The position numbers were made by a program, and so were the translations under genes. Below, one piece after another: positions 12,301-25,100 of a stretch of 64,000 nucleotides of DNA; position 1 is the first letter of the stretch; the number at the start of each line of letters is the position of its first letter. Origin of the DNA: Petrosia ficiformis (Eukaryota; Porifera; Demospongiae; Haplosclerida; Petrosiidae); assembly GCA_947044365.1 (NCBI GenBank), contig OX345650.1, positions 4,459,372 through 4,523,371 on the forward strand. Reading direction: 5' to 3'. The notes beneath the pieces were generated by a model. That model saw nothing but the letters and a program-made list of their open reading frames with translations. It ran no database searches and was not told the DNA's origin.

Positions 12301-15300
12301 TAACTATATTTGCAAAATTACCAAATCACCCAATCAAATTTGGGTGTAGATATTTGATACGAGTAAGTTGCTTCGTCTCCAGTAAATACTACTATAAATA
12401 CTACATAATTATGTATGTGTATGCATTAAGGTTGTAACTATATACTGCAACAATTTGTATTAGTATAGGCCTCTATACTCACAATTTAATAGGTATCTGG
12501 TATAGAGATCCTACTACCTATACTGTACTCTATCTATTATTGCTATCCATCAAATCTCTTCATCCAATGCAGTTAATTTCTGAACCAAACGAGTTAGGAG
12601 ATGAAAACTTAACTCCAATCGCCATAAACCCTGAGTGTATGTTTGATAATTCACTTATGATTTATGCATTTTTACATTATATTTGTCATTAAACAGCAGT
12701 AAGCACTAAGGCTTTAATGACCATCTATTGCAATGTAAGTTATCAGTCCAATGGAAAAGTGAATCTCAATGCAGTCTGGACACTGTCAGAATCACCAGGA
12801 ATAATAGAAGCAATTGAAAGATATGCTGTCTTGCCACAGCAAATAGATAATGATCATATAACTGGTACTGTGTCGAAATATTATACTGAGATTTCTCTTA
12901 AGCCTAATGTACGTTCTTCGTCTGTTATAACTGTAAATGATCTTCTACTATAACTATAATTCTACAGGCGAATGAAACAGTGAATGTTGCTGTAGTTAGA
13001 AATCTTGACCCACTTATGGGAAGCAATAAATACAGGCTAAGAGTGAGTATTTAGTGAAACATACAATACATTACACATAGTATTACAGTAACTATTATAA
13101 TGTACTATAGTGACTATTATACTATAGTACAGTTACATGTAGTACTAACGTCTGTTCACATTCACAATGACATCAAAATTAGGATCTAATGACTTATATG
13201 TATTATAATGTATAGTTTAATATCATACATGATTATACTGTAACTCAATAATAAAGTAATGGATTGAAATTTGACATACACAAAAAGGAATGGGAAGGAT
13301 AATTATGTGAAAATGGTGCAGGTAAAAAGATTGTTTATCATTCTAAACTAAAGTTATAAACATTTTTCTGAGGTCATAGTGAATGTGAATGACCTTTATA
13401 ATGAATGACATGTACATGTAGTTCTATAACGAATGACATGTACATGTAGTACTATAACGAATGACATGTACATTTAGTACTGACATGTATATGTAGTACT
13501 ATAACGATGACATGTACATGTATTACTATAATGAATGACATGTATATGTATTACTATAATGAATGACATGTACATGTAGTACTAAAACGAATGACATGTA
13601 CATGTAGTACTATAACGAATGACATGTACATGTATTACTATTATAATGGATGACATGTATATGTATTACTATAATGAATGACATGTACATGTAGTACTAT
13701 AACGAATGACATGTACATGTAGTACTATAATGAATGACATGTACATGTATTACTATAATGAATGACATGTGTATGTATGACTACACAAATTACTAACCAT
13801 TCTTGTATACATATAGGTTGATGCAATTAGCAATGGAATGTTTCCATGGAGACAGATGCCATCATATGTCACCTGTATATTGGATGCCTATCCTAAACCA
13901 CCTAGTGCCATAAATAGTACAACAGTGGATATTCATCACCTCGATTTTAATAATGTGAATTTATTCCTTAATCTATCATGGCTTCATCCATCTGAAATAA
14001 ATGGTATAATTGAAATATATCAATTAAGAATAGGTCGAGAACCATTAGGTCCTGACAAACTGGATGATTCTAATGATTACTCTCTTAAAATAACAACTAA
14101 GGTGGAGACTAAACTATTTTCTCTTACTCTCAAGGCACTATATCATTTTATTGTATACAGGGTAATGAAACAACAAGTGAAATCAACACAACTGATATAT
14201 ACAAGAAAGAAACTCTTCCATGTTTATATCTTCAGGTGATATATATTTTCAAACAGGCAATCAAATTTTAATTTTATTTTCAGTGTTTCTAACTCTTTGA
14301 AGTCAACTTTAGTAGTTTTTGTTATAGTTTAATTACTAACAGTGGTTGGCCCTTACTAAATGCAATTTGACTAAAACAGCACTAGTTTTCAAGATAATAA
14401 TCAATAACTCTTCTTTTCTATTAGATTCGTTGTGAAAACAATTATAATCTTTGGAGCAATTGGAGTGAACCTGTATTCCTGCACAAGTATCCTGATGTTG
14501 ATCCAAACTGTAGAGGAATAGTTCCAAGTAGCACTACTAGCACAAATAGAATTCCTGAACCCACTCTAAGGCCTGAAAGTTAGTTTTGTTGCTAGTGGAT
14601 ACTAATGTGATTTGTCTACGTTTATAATGATAAATATCTTAATTATATCAACAACCTAATGAAATGTTGAACTAATCAAATCTTTTTATCGTGCAGGGCA
14701 GATAGAAGAGGAAGAGCAGGAGAAGGATTCAAAATATATTATCTAATTTTTTCATTATATAGATATAAAGGAGGACGACGTGAATGTACCTCCACATATT
14801 GCTGGAGCAGTAGCTGGTTCTATAGTTGGTCTGTTTGTGTTAGTTACGCTCTGTGTGACAACAACTATACTATGCCGAAGATATCACAGAAGAAATAGAT
14901 ACCTACAAGCATTCAAAGTATGTAATTTCTGTAAATATTGAATTAAACTAATTGTGAGACAGTATGCTGTACTGACTGTACTGACAATCTGACATAATAT
15001 ATTTCTATTTTAGAATGTCAGTACTGATCCTATGTACGTCAAAGGCAGAAGTCCCAACCCTACTGACACACTGAATACAAAACTCTTGAATTCTCCAAAG
15101 CTAGATGAGTGGGAGATACCAGCAGGTCAAGTAATGATAGAGAACAGATTAGGAGAGGGATGTTTTGGAGAAGTGTATCAAGGAATGATAAAAGGTCGTA
15201 TTAACAACTCTAAAATTCAAGCATCACTCAAGAATGCAATCTGTCCTGTTGTGGCCATTAAACTTTTGAAATGTAAGTCATCTATACCCTTTGCACATAA

Positions 15301-18285
15301 TAGTAATTACTAGAGTCTTGATGCAATGACTTTGTATGTACCATAGTGTATAGTTTAATGTCATAAGGTTAATACATGATTATACTGTAACTCGCTAACT
15401 TATATGTACTATAGTGTATAGTTTAATGTCATAAGGTTAATACATGATTATACTGTAACTCGCTAACTTATATTTACTATAGTGTATAGTTTAATGTCAT
15501 AAGGTTAATACATGATTATACTGTAACTCGCTAACTTATATGTACTATAGTGTATAGTTTAATGTCATTTGGTTAATACATGATTATACTGTAACTCGCT
15601 AACTTATATGTACTATAGTGTATAGTTTAATGTCATTTGGTTAATACATGATTATACTGTAACTCGCTAACTTATATGTACTATAGTGTATAGTTTAATG
15701 TCATAAGGTTAATACATGATTATACTGTAACTCGCTAACTTATATGTACTATAGTGTATAGTTTAATGTCATTTGGTTAATACATGATTATACTGTAACT
15801 CGCTAACTTATATGTACTATAGTGTATAGTTTAATGTCATTTGGTTAATACATGATTCGCTAACTTATATGTGCTATAGTGTATAGTTTATGTCATGAGG
15901 TCAATACATGTTACTGTAATGAATTAATGGATTGAAATTTGACATACTTAAAGCAAAATTATAATAATTAACTGTCACATTATTATAACAATATGTTGTT
16001 GTATTCTTATAATAGCTACAGCAAGTGGCAGTGAAAGAGTTGATTTCCTACAAGAAATCGACACAATGAAAAAAGTAGCCAAGGGTAACAATCCTCATGT
16101 AGTAAATATGGTTGGCTGTGTGACAATTCAGGAGCCTCTTTGTCTAATCACTGAATTTGTTAAACATGGAGATTTGTCGTCTTATTTGACATCAATCAGG
16201 AAGATGGTAAGTAAAACTGTTATTCTAAAAAGTTCTGTGATTATCTAATTTAATCAGATCACTCAGAGGAAATTCAATGCTGCAAAACCAGGTGGACCAG
16301 AGCCATACTTAGTTAGTAAACTAATGTAATAACTATGAAATGTAATGGTATTATTCTGCTCTTCAAGGTTCCTAATCACTCACCTGATAACAACAAACAT
16401 CTCTGTACTCCAAGTGATAGTCCTTACTCAGATCTAGGTGAAATTGATACCGTCAATCTTCTCTCGTTTGCTTATCAGATTGCTTCAGGAATGGTATGAA
16501 TTACGCTCACACATCAGCATTCCAAGCAGAAAAATACATACATCTGTTTATGTTATGTATGTATGTATGTATGTCTGTCTGTATGTATGTATGTATGTAT
16601 GTATGTATGTATGTATGTATGTATGTATGTATGTATGTATGTATGTATGTATGTATGTATGTATGTGTGTATGTATGTATGCATGCATGTATGTATATTT
16701 TTGTATTATGTTTTTATGTATACATATATCTATCTATTCTTCAGGAGTATTTGGCAAGCCTTGGAATTGTTCATCGTGACTTGGCATGCCGAAATATATT
16801 AGTTGGAGAGGGAAAGTCTCTAAAGATATCTGATTTCGGAATGTCACGTGCAGTGGGAGTAGATGATGTATATGTTAAGAACACCAAGGGACGACTTCCA
16901 TGGAAATGGATGGCAATTGAGTCTATCATGAACAGAGAGTTTACTTCATCATCAGATGTGTGGGCTTATGGAGTGACGATATGGGAGATTGCAACTCTTG
17001 GTAATTAAACAGATCATCATAGTAGTAAAGTCTGTTCACATTCGCAATGACCTCAGAATTAGGTTTTAACGTATTTATATGTGCTATAGTGTATAGGTTA
17101 ATGTCATGAGATTAATACATGATTATGCTGTAACTCTGTAACGAAGCAATGGATTGAAATTTCACGTACACAAAAAGAACAGAAAGGAAAATTGATACAG
17201 GTAGTTGGTCATTCTAAACTAAAGTTATGGACATTTGTCTGAGGTCATTGTGAACTTCACATGAATAATCTTTACTATATATAACTACGTATCCCCAAAC
17301 AATTAGTATACATAACATAATGTCAGTTTAACAATAATGATGTTATGACTTTTTGTTGATTAGGTGGCTTTCCCTACCCTGCAATTACCAATGCTGAGTT
17401 ACTAGAACATTTACAAAAAGGTTTGAGATTGGAAAAACCTGATAACTGTTCCACTGAAGTGTAAGTCAGAGAAACGTTAGACAGTAACAGAGAAACAGAT
17501 GTATAATACAGATACCTCATACTTGGAAGACTTGTCTTTATCCCAATATATTGTTTTAAATATTTAACATTTGTGTATTAAATGTGACCTCGAAATAAAG
17601 GACACCTCCATTTAAAGGACATTTCCACTAGTCCTAAGGTGTTCTTTAAAGAGATTCCAGTGTATTAAAGACACCTCCCTAAAGACACTTGTCTTTGTAC
17701 CAATACAATACATTTGTGGACACCTCTATTCAAAAGACACTTAATAAAGCAGTTCCATTGTATAATATATTCTTCACATGTATTAAATTTTATCAAAGTT
17801 GTGTTTTGTCTCTCACTTTCATTCATAGATATGCTATAATGGTAGAGTGTTGGATGGGTAATCCAGGTGACAGGCCAACTTTCTCTTTGCTAAGAGCAAA
17901 ATTTGACAGTCTAATTTCAGCCCAGAAGGATCATATACCATACATCGATCTAGATATTGACTGTTGTAAACCATATTACAATCAACTCCTTAATTCAGAC
18001 GATGATTCAGAAGAAAACAGAAGCTCCAAAGAAAGCGAATTATCAACAGAATCTTCGTCTCTGGCTCTTGATATTGACAACTCAGCAGGTGCTTTCATGC
18101 GACCAATCTCTTCTGAAGATCTTCTTCGCCCGATATCAAATACCTATGTCGATTCTCCAACAAAGGTTAATTTGGCATTTGATGTGCCCAGCGTAAACTG
18201 TATGTCAGGAACAACAGAATTCCCAGTTGTTATGGAAGAACATGCACAAGAACTTATTATTTCAACAGAAGTTGAGGTTGTGTAG
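9288..18285 (+). CDS. receptor tyrosine kinase 1, 23 exons, 1160 aa
   Basis: Exons: 9288..9470, 9604..9651, 10650..10727, 10786..10863, 10921..10978, 11039..11232, 11332..11458, 11532..11633, 11693..11787, 12288..12362, 12573..12636, 12697..12908, 12968..13042, 13817..14161, 14425..14578, 14763..14917, 15014..15272, 16016..16206, 16258..16311, 16368..16493, 16745..17000, 17364..17460, 17829..18285. All phases agree (3483 nt). Order: signal peptide; CX3C-type cysteine modules; fibronectin-III-like regions; WSNWS (14452-14466); Thr-rich stalk; one membrane span near residues 641-665; intracellular tyrosine kinase with G-loop LGEGCFGEV (about 727-735), VAIK lysine (about 764), HRDLACRN (901-908), DFG (921-923), one activation-loop Tyr in DDVYVKN and WMAIES; acidic Ser-rich tail. 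All catalytic residues are present, so it should be active at the cell surface. The ligand is unknown. It does not match a named vertebrate receptor class from its ectodomain. Confidence 0.88.
11861..12197. mobile_element. MITE-like element with ~20-bp inverted ends
   Basis: Left end GTTAGTACAGTTGCAAGGAT and right end (reverse complement) GTTAGTACAGTTGCAAGAAT bound about 337 bp in RTK1 intron 9. A clean TSD is not evident. It is non-coding. Confidence 0.6.
13148..13400. mobile_element. MITE family A, copy 3 (inverted)
   Basis: Runs from GTCTGTTCACATTCACAATG to GTGAATGTGAATGACCTTTA in RTK1 intron 13, opposite in orientation to copy 1. A 28-bp minisatellite begins directly at its end. Confidence 0.75.
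13400..13790. repeat. 28-bp minisatellite, ~14 copies
   Basis: Unit of the type GAATGACATGTACATGTAGT plus ACTATAAC, in RTK1 intron 13, with variants (TATTACTATAAT). It starts at the terminus of MITE copy 3. Confidence 0.9.
15320..15955. repeat. MITE family A copy 4, core expanded into 68-bp tandem array (~8 copies)
   Basis: Units of 68 bp (GTTTAATGTCATAAGGTTAA...TACTATAGTGTATA) repeat about eight times in RTK1 intron 17. They vary mainly at ATAAGG/ATTTGG. The left MITE end is eroded; the right side shows the family's GGATTGAAATTTGACATAC. Confidence 0.9.
16555..16700. repeat. (TATG)n microsatellite in a kinase-domain intron
   Basis: About 30 TATG units between RTK1 exons 20 and 21, ending 45 bp before the acceptor of the HRD-containing exon. 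The frames that read Met-Tyr-Val-Cys through it are not coding. Confidence 0.95.
17028..17272. mobile_element. MITE family A, copy 5 (inverted)
   Basis: Begins AAGTCTGTTCACATTCGCAA and ends near ATGAATAATCTT, flanked by TA on both sides. It lies in RTK1 intron 21. Confidence 0.75.
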
Positions 18286-19130
18286 GCCAAGCTCCTGTGT
18301 ACTGACTGTACATTTATACATTCTATATATAATTATAATTATAATGTTTATTTTATACTAGTAGTTGTGACTTTTGGTTAATTTGAACTTATTTGCATAT
18401 TTCAAGTAATCTTTTCACCCACTGTATATCTGTATATCTGTATTTCTTTGATAGTTATTGTACACAGCATTACTATCACTTTCTTGTTCATCATGATTCA
18501 TGAATTTTCATTAAAAAATATCCTTTTCAATTAGGAGAACTATTTACATTTTTCGTGTAAAATATACGTTGATAGCTAGCGGTTCACATCACTACTGTTT
18601 TGTGCCTAGTTTGTGATTGGTATATATAGATGGCGATCATTAATTGGACACACTGGAATGTAAATGGTAATACTTACCACATAGATTTTATTTACACTCC
18701 CCTAACTTTTATGTTCCAAATTTAGTTATAATTGTGACACTAACAGTTCAATTTTAAACACCAAACTAATCTACAGTACACAATTAACTTACACTTTACT
18801 ACTTGCTTGTATAGGAACTGCCCATACAACCATGGAATGCCTTTGAAAGGCTTTGAGGAAGCACTATGGGGGATAGTCTTCCTCTCTCATGTGGTTTCAG
18901 CAGAGTATGTGTATTAAAAACCAGTCTAAACATGCCACAACTATTTGTATGGTTGCATCCTATACAAAACACCAAGCCTGTCCGTGTATTACTGTATACA
19001 CAGCTTTGAAGCTAAGGTGTACAAAGTGTGTCTGGTGTATTGTTATAGTCAATAGCTTGTTAATCTTACTTTTAAGTGGTTTGACACTACAAATTCGAGA
19101 TCAATTACTTTATTTCAAGGAGAAATCAAT
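18286..19130. other. intergenic between RTK1 and RTK2
   Basis: AT-rich 3' flank of RTK1 and 5' flank of RTK2. It contains short open frames without splice support or homology to neighbours. Nothing else recognised. Confidence 0.5.
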
Positions 19131-22100
19131 ATGAATAGAGAAACAAGAGCAGTTTCCATTTTTTACCTTCTTTTGCTGTTGTTGAGTGATTGTACTGTTG
19201 AGTGCACTAGTGGTTCTGGTGGAGAAGAAGTATGTGATTTATCCATGTGTACAACTCCAAGTGAAAGAAATTTGGTAAACCTCTCACAATTGCAGCCTGT
19301 TTACTTTCCTAACTGTTCACTGACATGTGAAAATGTAAGTTTATATATTAGTGAATCTATATTCTTATTACACAGGTATAGATTATATATAATATAATTC
19401 AGTAATTTATATACCATTATATAATATATATTATTATGTATGTTAGTTATGTCATGCCTGCTTGGGAGGTTTATAAATCACCGAGCCCAAGGACAAAGTG
19501 GTTGCTGATATGGCACACAAGGCATCACACAACATACATCAATATATATATATATATATATTGCGCTCCTGATTGTAAATATTGTCTCACAAAAAAATAG
19601 AATTGAATGAATGCTTTTACACAAAGAAATATAACAAAGCACAGGTTATGTGTTGTCTGGGATACCATCTATTTACAACCACTCCTCTCACTATATGATG
19701 ATTAGAGTGTTATATTTACTACTATTTCCAACAGAACCCAGTATAATGCTCTGTATGTTGAGAAAATATATATACAATGGAGCAGCTCTATATGTTGTTG
19801 TACATGTGATATGTGGGTGGAAATTCAGTTATATGGTTCAATTAAGGAAGCCAATGCCCACTCTGTTGACATGTTGACTGATTATAGTGTAGTAATAATG
19901 AGATGAAATAATATGATTAGTGATTTGTAATTTATATATTATAGTCTAGTGTTGTACAAAATTGACTACTTTTAGTTATAGTTATAGTTATAGTATGCCC
20001 AGTTTCTCAAACATTTTAGTTTAATGATATAACTAAAATAATATTGGACTTACTAAAGGTTTTAACTAACTAAAAAGGGCTCATTATTGGCCAGTTTTCA
20101 TTTTAGTTAGTTATAGTTATTACAGTAGACTTGTAATTTAGTTATAGTTTAGTTAACTAAAAGTCACAATGCCTTACTAAAAGGGGTTTTAGTTATAGTT
20201 ATAGTTAACTAAAACAACACTAATATATACATGCTTATAACACGGAACCTTTCACTGCAGATAAATACAGAATGTAACTTGTGTCTCTCTCCATCAAATG
20301 AATATCCCAAGACTTCAATATTTTTTCTAAACATACAAGAAACACAAGTACAGCAGACAAATGTTACTGTGGTTATTGAGGATGTATCCGAATCCTTTAC
20401 CTCATTTCAAATATCCAGTATTGTGAGTTTCTTTAAAGGAATATAAGTAGATTGTCTTCATTCTTCACTCTATAGGCTGTTAACCGACGTGATCTCCCAC
20501 AAATCCATTATGGTATTTCAGTAGATGTAACAGAATTTGCTTGTTCTCAAATTTCAATCTCATATACTTTGCAAGATAGTACAGCAATTCAAGGACCTAC
20601 TCTTTGTCTTAATGCTGGTACAATAATAATGATAATAATAATAATAATAATCATACAAAAAGTGTTGATAATAATTATGTGTCTACTGCACCATATCAGG
20701 ACTGGAATTAGAGTCCTCTTAACAATGAATATACATATATATACTTATGATTAATCTACCAGAACTTAGTTATTCAAAACAAACCAACAACAACATAAGC
20801 ACTTGACAGAATTATAAGGGAAGCACAGCAGGCGCTGGGAGGTAGGTGGATTACTGTATAACTGAACTGATTTAACCCTACTCTTCTTAGACCTTATGGT
20901 TCAATGGAACATGATCCCTAGACCCTATGGTTCAGTGGAACATGGTCCCTAGACCTTATGGTTCGATGGAACATTGTCCCTAGACCCTATGGTTCAGTGG
21001 AACATGGTCCCTAGACCTTATGGTTCAATGGAACATTGTCCCTAGACCCTATGGTTCAGTGGAACATGGTCCCTAGACCCTATGGTTCAGTGGAACATGA
21101 TCCCTAGACCCTATGGTTCAATGGAACATAGTCCCTAGACCCTATGGTTCAATGGTCTAGTGGTCACTTGCCTTGAACTCCAAGAGCAATAATTCCAGTC
21201 AGTGCAGTAGACATAGTGTAATATAGTGTAATAATAATTACAATAATTATAATTATAGTTCCAAGTTCACCTACTGATATAACATATGAAGTAACAAGAG
21301 GCTGTGATAATGCTACAATAAATGTTGAATGGAACAAACCAGAAAGTTAGTTCTTACAAATACTGTTTTTTATATGTTTGAATTATCCACTCAATTTAAA
21401 ATAGATTACTCCTTTTGGGTTACTGATTATGTATTGATGTTAAACAACAATAGAGCAATTCCGGAGTGTATTGAGCTCATGATTAACAAAGTAAGTTGTG
21501 TTATCCAAGGCTATACCATTCATACTAACACTATCATTATAATCTTGTTAGACTCAAAATGAAACAAGTACTATCATAGGTATGATTAGTCCACTATTTG
21601 ACTGTGAATACATGCTATCAGTAAGTTCTATTATACATAATTATGTTAGTCTCCAGATGGTAGAGAGTATGTAAATTTTGAGGAAAAGTCGAAGTGCTAA
21701 CCACTCTTCATCACCTGGAGTCTAACACATATAGACTACATATAAATTATTCATAGTATATTCTCCCTTTGTGACCTTTAGTAACACATAACATAATAAC
21801 AACAAATAGCATTATTAATTATTTATACAGGTGTTCTCGTATCCTGGTGGAAAAAATGAAGTTTTATCTTTGGAAGGAATTGGTATATTAACACCACTTT
21901 AAAATTATTAATTATTATATATTACATTTTGATTACAGTGCCTGCTGTAGATGTCAGTTATGACTGTGAATCTGTATTTGACTATGCAACAACTACATAT
22001 AATGTAACTTTGTTTTGGACTATTGAAAATAATGAATGTAGTGTAATTTCTAACATTGTGAGATTCGAAATAACTCTTAGTTCAGGGACTCAATCAATAT

Positions 22101-25100
22101 TTAATCGACTTCTTGATCCGAAAGTTGTTGATTCATATAATATTCTCCCGGTAAGTAATAATACTATAAATGTCCAGGTGGCTATATTGCTACCAAAACA
22201 TTTATAGCAGCAGCAGCCACTAAGTGACTATTGCCATTGAGCTTTAACCACATTGCCGATCTTAGGATTTGGTTAATGGTTAAAATCTGTTTTAGTAATT
22301 ATTAATCCACCATCCACTCGCTGCTGGTTTAATGTATACTATAGCTGTAATATCACATTATTGTGTGTTTATGTCATAATCATTCACTACTTCTTAATAA
22401 AGGTCATACACATTCACCATGACTTCAGAAAAATGTTCATAACTTTAGTTTGAACAATCATAACATTTTTACCTTCCACTATTTTCATATAATTATCCTT
22501 CCCATTCATTTTTGTGTATGTCAAATTTCAATCCATTATTTCATTATTGAGTTACAGTAGAATCATGTAGTAACCTTATGACTAAACTATACACTAGAGT
22601 ACACATACATAAAATCATCACAACCTAATTTTGAGGTTATTGTGAATGTGAACAGACTTTAGTATTCACATATCTTGGTGGTGATAGTCACTATAATTGC
22701 CAGCGAATTTTGACTAGAGCCACAACCTATTTATGTCTGTGTAATAAACAGTAATTTTTAATTAAGTAAAGGATCTATGTGTAATAACTTAATTGTTATA
22801 TTCTTCTATCAGGATAACAGAACCCAAGACGAATTTCATCACACATTTTCTCATCAATTGATCCGACCTATGGGAGGATACCAATTTGGTTTTTTAACAA
22901 TATATAACAGAGCACCAGATTATTTCAACAGATTCATAGATCAGAGTTGTGAAGTAGCAGCACCTCCGATCCCACCTGAAGATGTCACTGTAATCAGTAT
23001 TAGCAATTTCACAATTACAGAAGATAGATCTTCAAGCTTTACAATTTCCTGGAATCCTCCTCATATCACAAATGGTGATGTACAATACCAACTCTGGATT
23101 GGTTCTGACCAGTTGGAACCTAATATTGTTGAGGCACCACAAAGTGGAAGATTAGTGTTTAAAGATAATTTAAATGTCAGTACTGAGTCGATACATAGTT
23201 AATCACTCATGAGTGCTATCCTCATTCTATACACTGACTGAAGGGAAAAATAATTGTAATTACTTAATTCTTTTCTTGTGTAGGGCTCTCAAAGGTCTGT
23301 TAGAATTGAGAAGTTGTTCTTATCACGTTTTAATCCAATATTGTATGCGCAGGTAAATAATAATGTCTTGTTCTTGTAAAATTGTTATGTGTAATCTTCA
23401 TAATTAACATACAGGTCATTGCCACTAATAACTGGTGCCAATCAAATTCATTTGAAAATCGCTGTTATAGTAACTGGAGCAGACCATTGGAAATTAATGT
23501 AACAATGGCTCAAATAGTCAATGAAAAGTTTGAAAACACAGTAACCCCGACAACCACTAGTACTGTACTAAACAGTGGAACCACTGAAGTAACTCCCAGT
23601 ACTAGTGTGGACAACCCAAAAGGTATTATGCATGTCCACCTAATCACTCCAACATTAAAACTAATTAGTATACTTTGTATGCAAAATGACCATATCACTA
23701 CTAACTTAACGTCATTCATGTTCATCATGACCTCAAAAAAAAATGTTAGTTTGGAATGACCAACAATCTTTTTACCTGGATCATTTTCATAGAATTTCCT
23801 ACCTGTTCTTTTTTTGTACATCATATGTCAATCCATTGCTTCATTATTTCATTATTCACTATTGAGGTACAGTGCAATCATATATTAACCTTATAACATT
23901 AAACTATACATTATAATGCATAATTATTATGCAGGATTGGTCCCATAAGTATTAATTGACATTGCAATTTGAAATTTAGGTTTATTGGTATATGTACATG
24001 TAGCTATAGTTTTTTTAAGGTTATAGATTCTTCATTATGTAGCATATATCACAAACTGCATACTGTTCACATATCTTTTTTAGATGATTCGTTTATCAAA
24101 GGTGTTCCCTCAAATCTCTTGTGGCCTATGGTGGGTGTGGCTGGAGCTTTATTTATCACAATAACTTTACTTGTTGTGATCGTTGTTTGTTGTTGTTGCT
24201 TTGGTGGCCAGCTCAAGAAGGACATTTCTATGACACCTATGTTAGACCTTGGACCAAGCATTAATTTGTCTGACAATACATATACATATAGTAAACAGCT
24301 CTTGTACGATGATTGGGAAATTCCAAGACATATTCTTGAAGTTTACAAGAACGAGACACTAGGATCTGGGTGTTTTGGGGAGGTTTGTAAAGGGGGGCTG
24401 CAGATACAGTTCTTAAAAACAAGACGACGTTCAAGTCATTCACATAAGCTCAAATACAAACATACTACAGATATCCTCCCAGTTGCAATCAAGACTTTGA
24501 AAAGTATGTCTGTCTTAGATAATGATATTTACAACTATGCATATTATAATATACATTCATTAGAAACAGCTAATGGAAAAGAACGAGATGATTTTCTCAA
24601 GGAGATAGAAACAATGAAGATGGTTTCGGAGACTGATAATGAATTGAAAAGGTTTGTTGTTAACATGATGGGTTGTTGCAGACTCGAAGAACCAATACTG
24701 CTTGTTGTGGAGTTTATGCAGTATGGGGATCTTCTTAACTACATTAGATCAATGAAGAAAAGAACAATGGTATGTAGACATTTGTGCAATGCTATGTATA
24801 GAAATAGTAAAATACTATATAGTGTCATACATTTTCGTTCAATCAATACAATTTCTATATGTGTTAATTTAATTAACCAATCATTTATTCTTGTATAGGA
24901 GGCTACAAACCACCCTGATGGGCCTCATCCTTACTTGGTATGCACTACATAAGAAAATGTCACAAATTTTACTTGTCAAATTTGTATTAACACAGGAACC
25001 AAATGGTATATACTCTCAGCTTGAGCCTCGTAGCGAGGTTGATGATAAAGGTCACCTCACATCAAGGAATCTACTTGACTTTTCAAGACAAATAGCTGCA

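Noticed and set aside
14697..14762. Alternative exon in RTK1 that could end the protein before the membrane span
   Set aside because: An acceptor-like CGTGCAG precedes it. In the correct phase it does not stop quickly and it has no donor before the real exon at 14763. Not supported.
15320..15955. CRISPR-like regular array
   Set aside because: Units are directly adjacent 68-bp repeats without unique spacers, derived from a MITE, in an intron of a eukaryotic gene.
16496..17008. ORF that runs from a TATG microsatellite into the kinase catalytic exon
   Set aside because: It starts inside the intron. Retaining the intron in the RTK1 frame meets TGA immediately (GTA TGA). The splice sites at 16493/16745 are good, so this is a read-through frame by chance.
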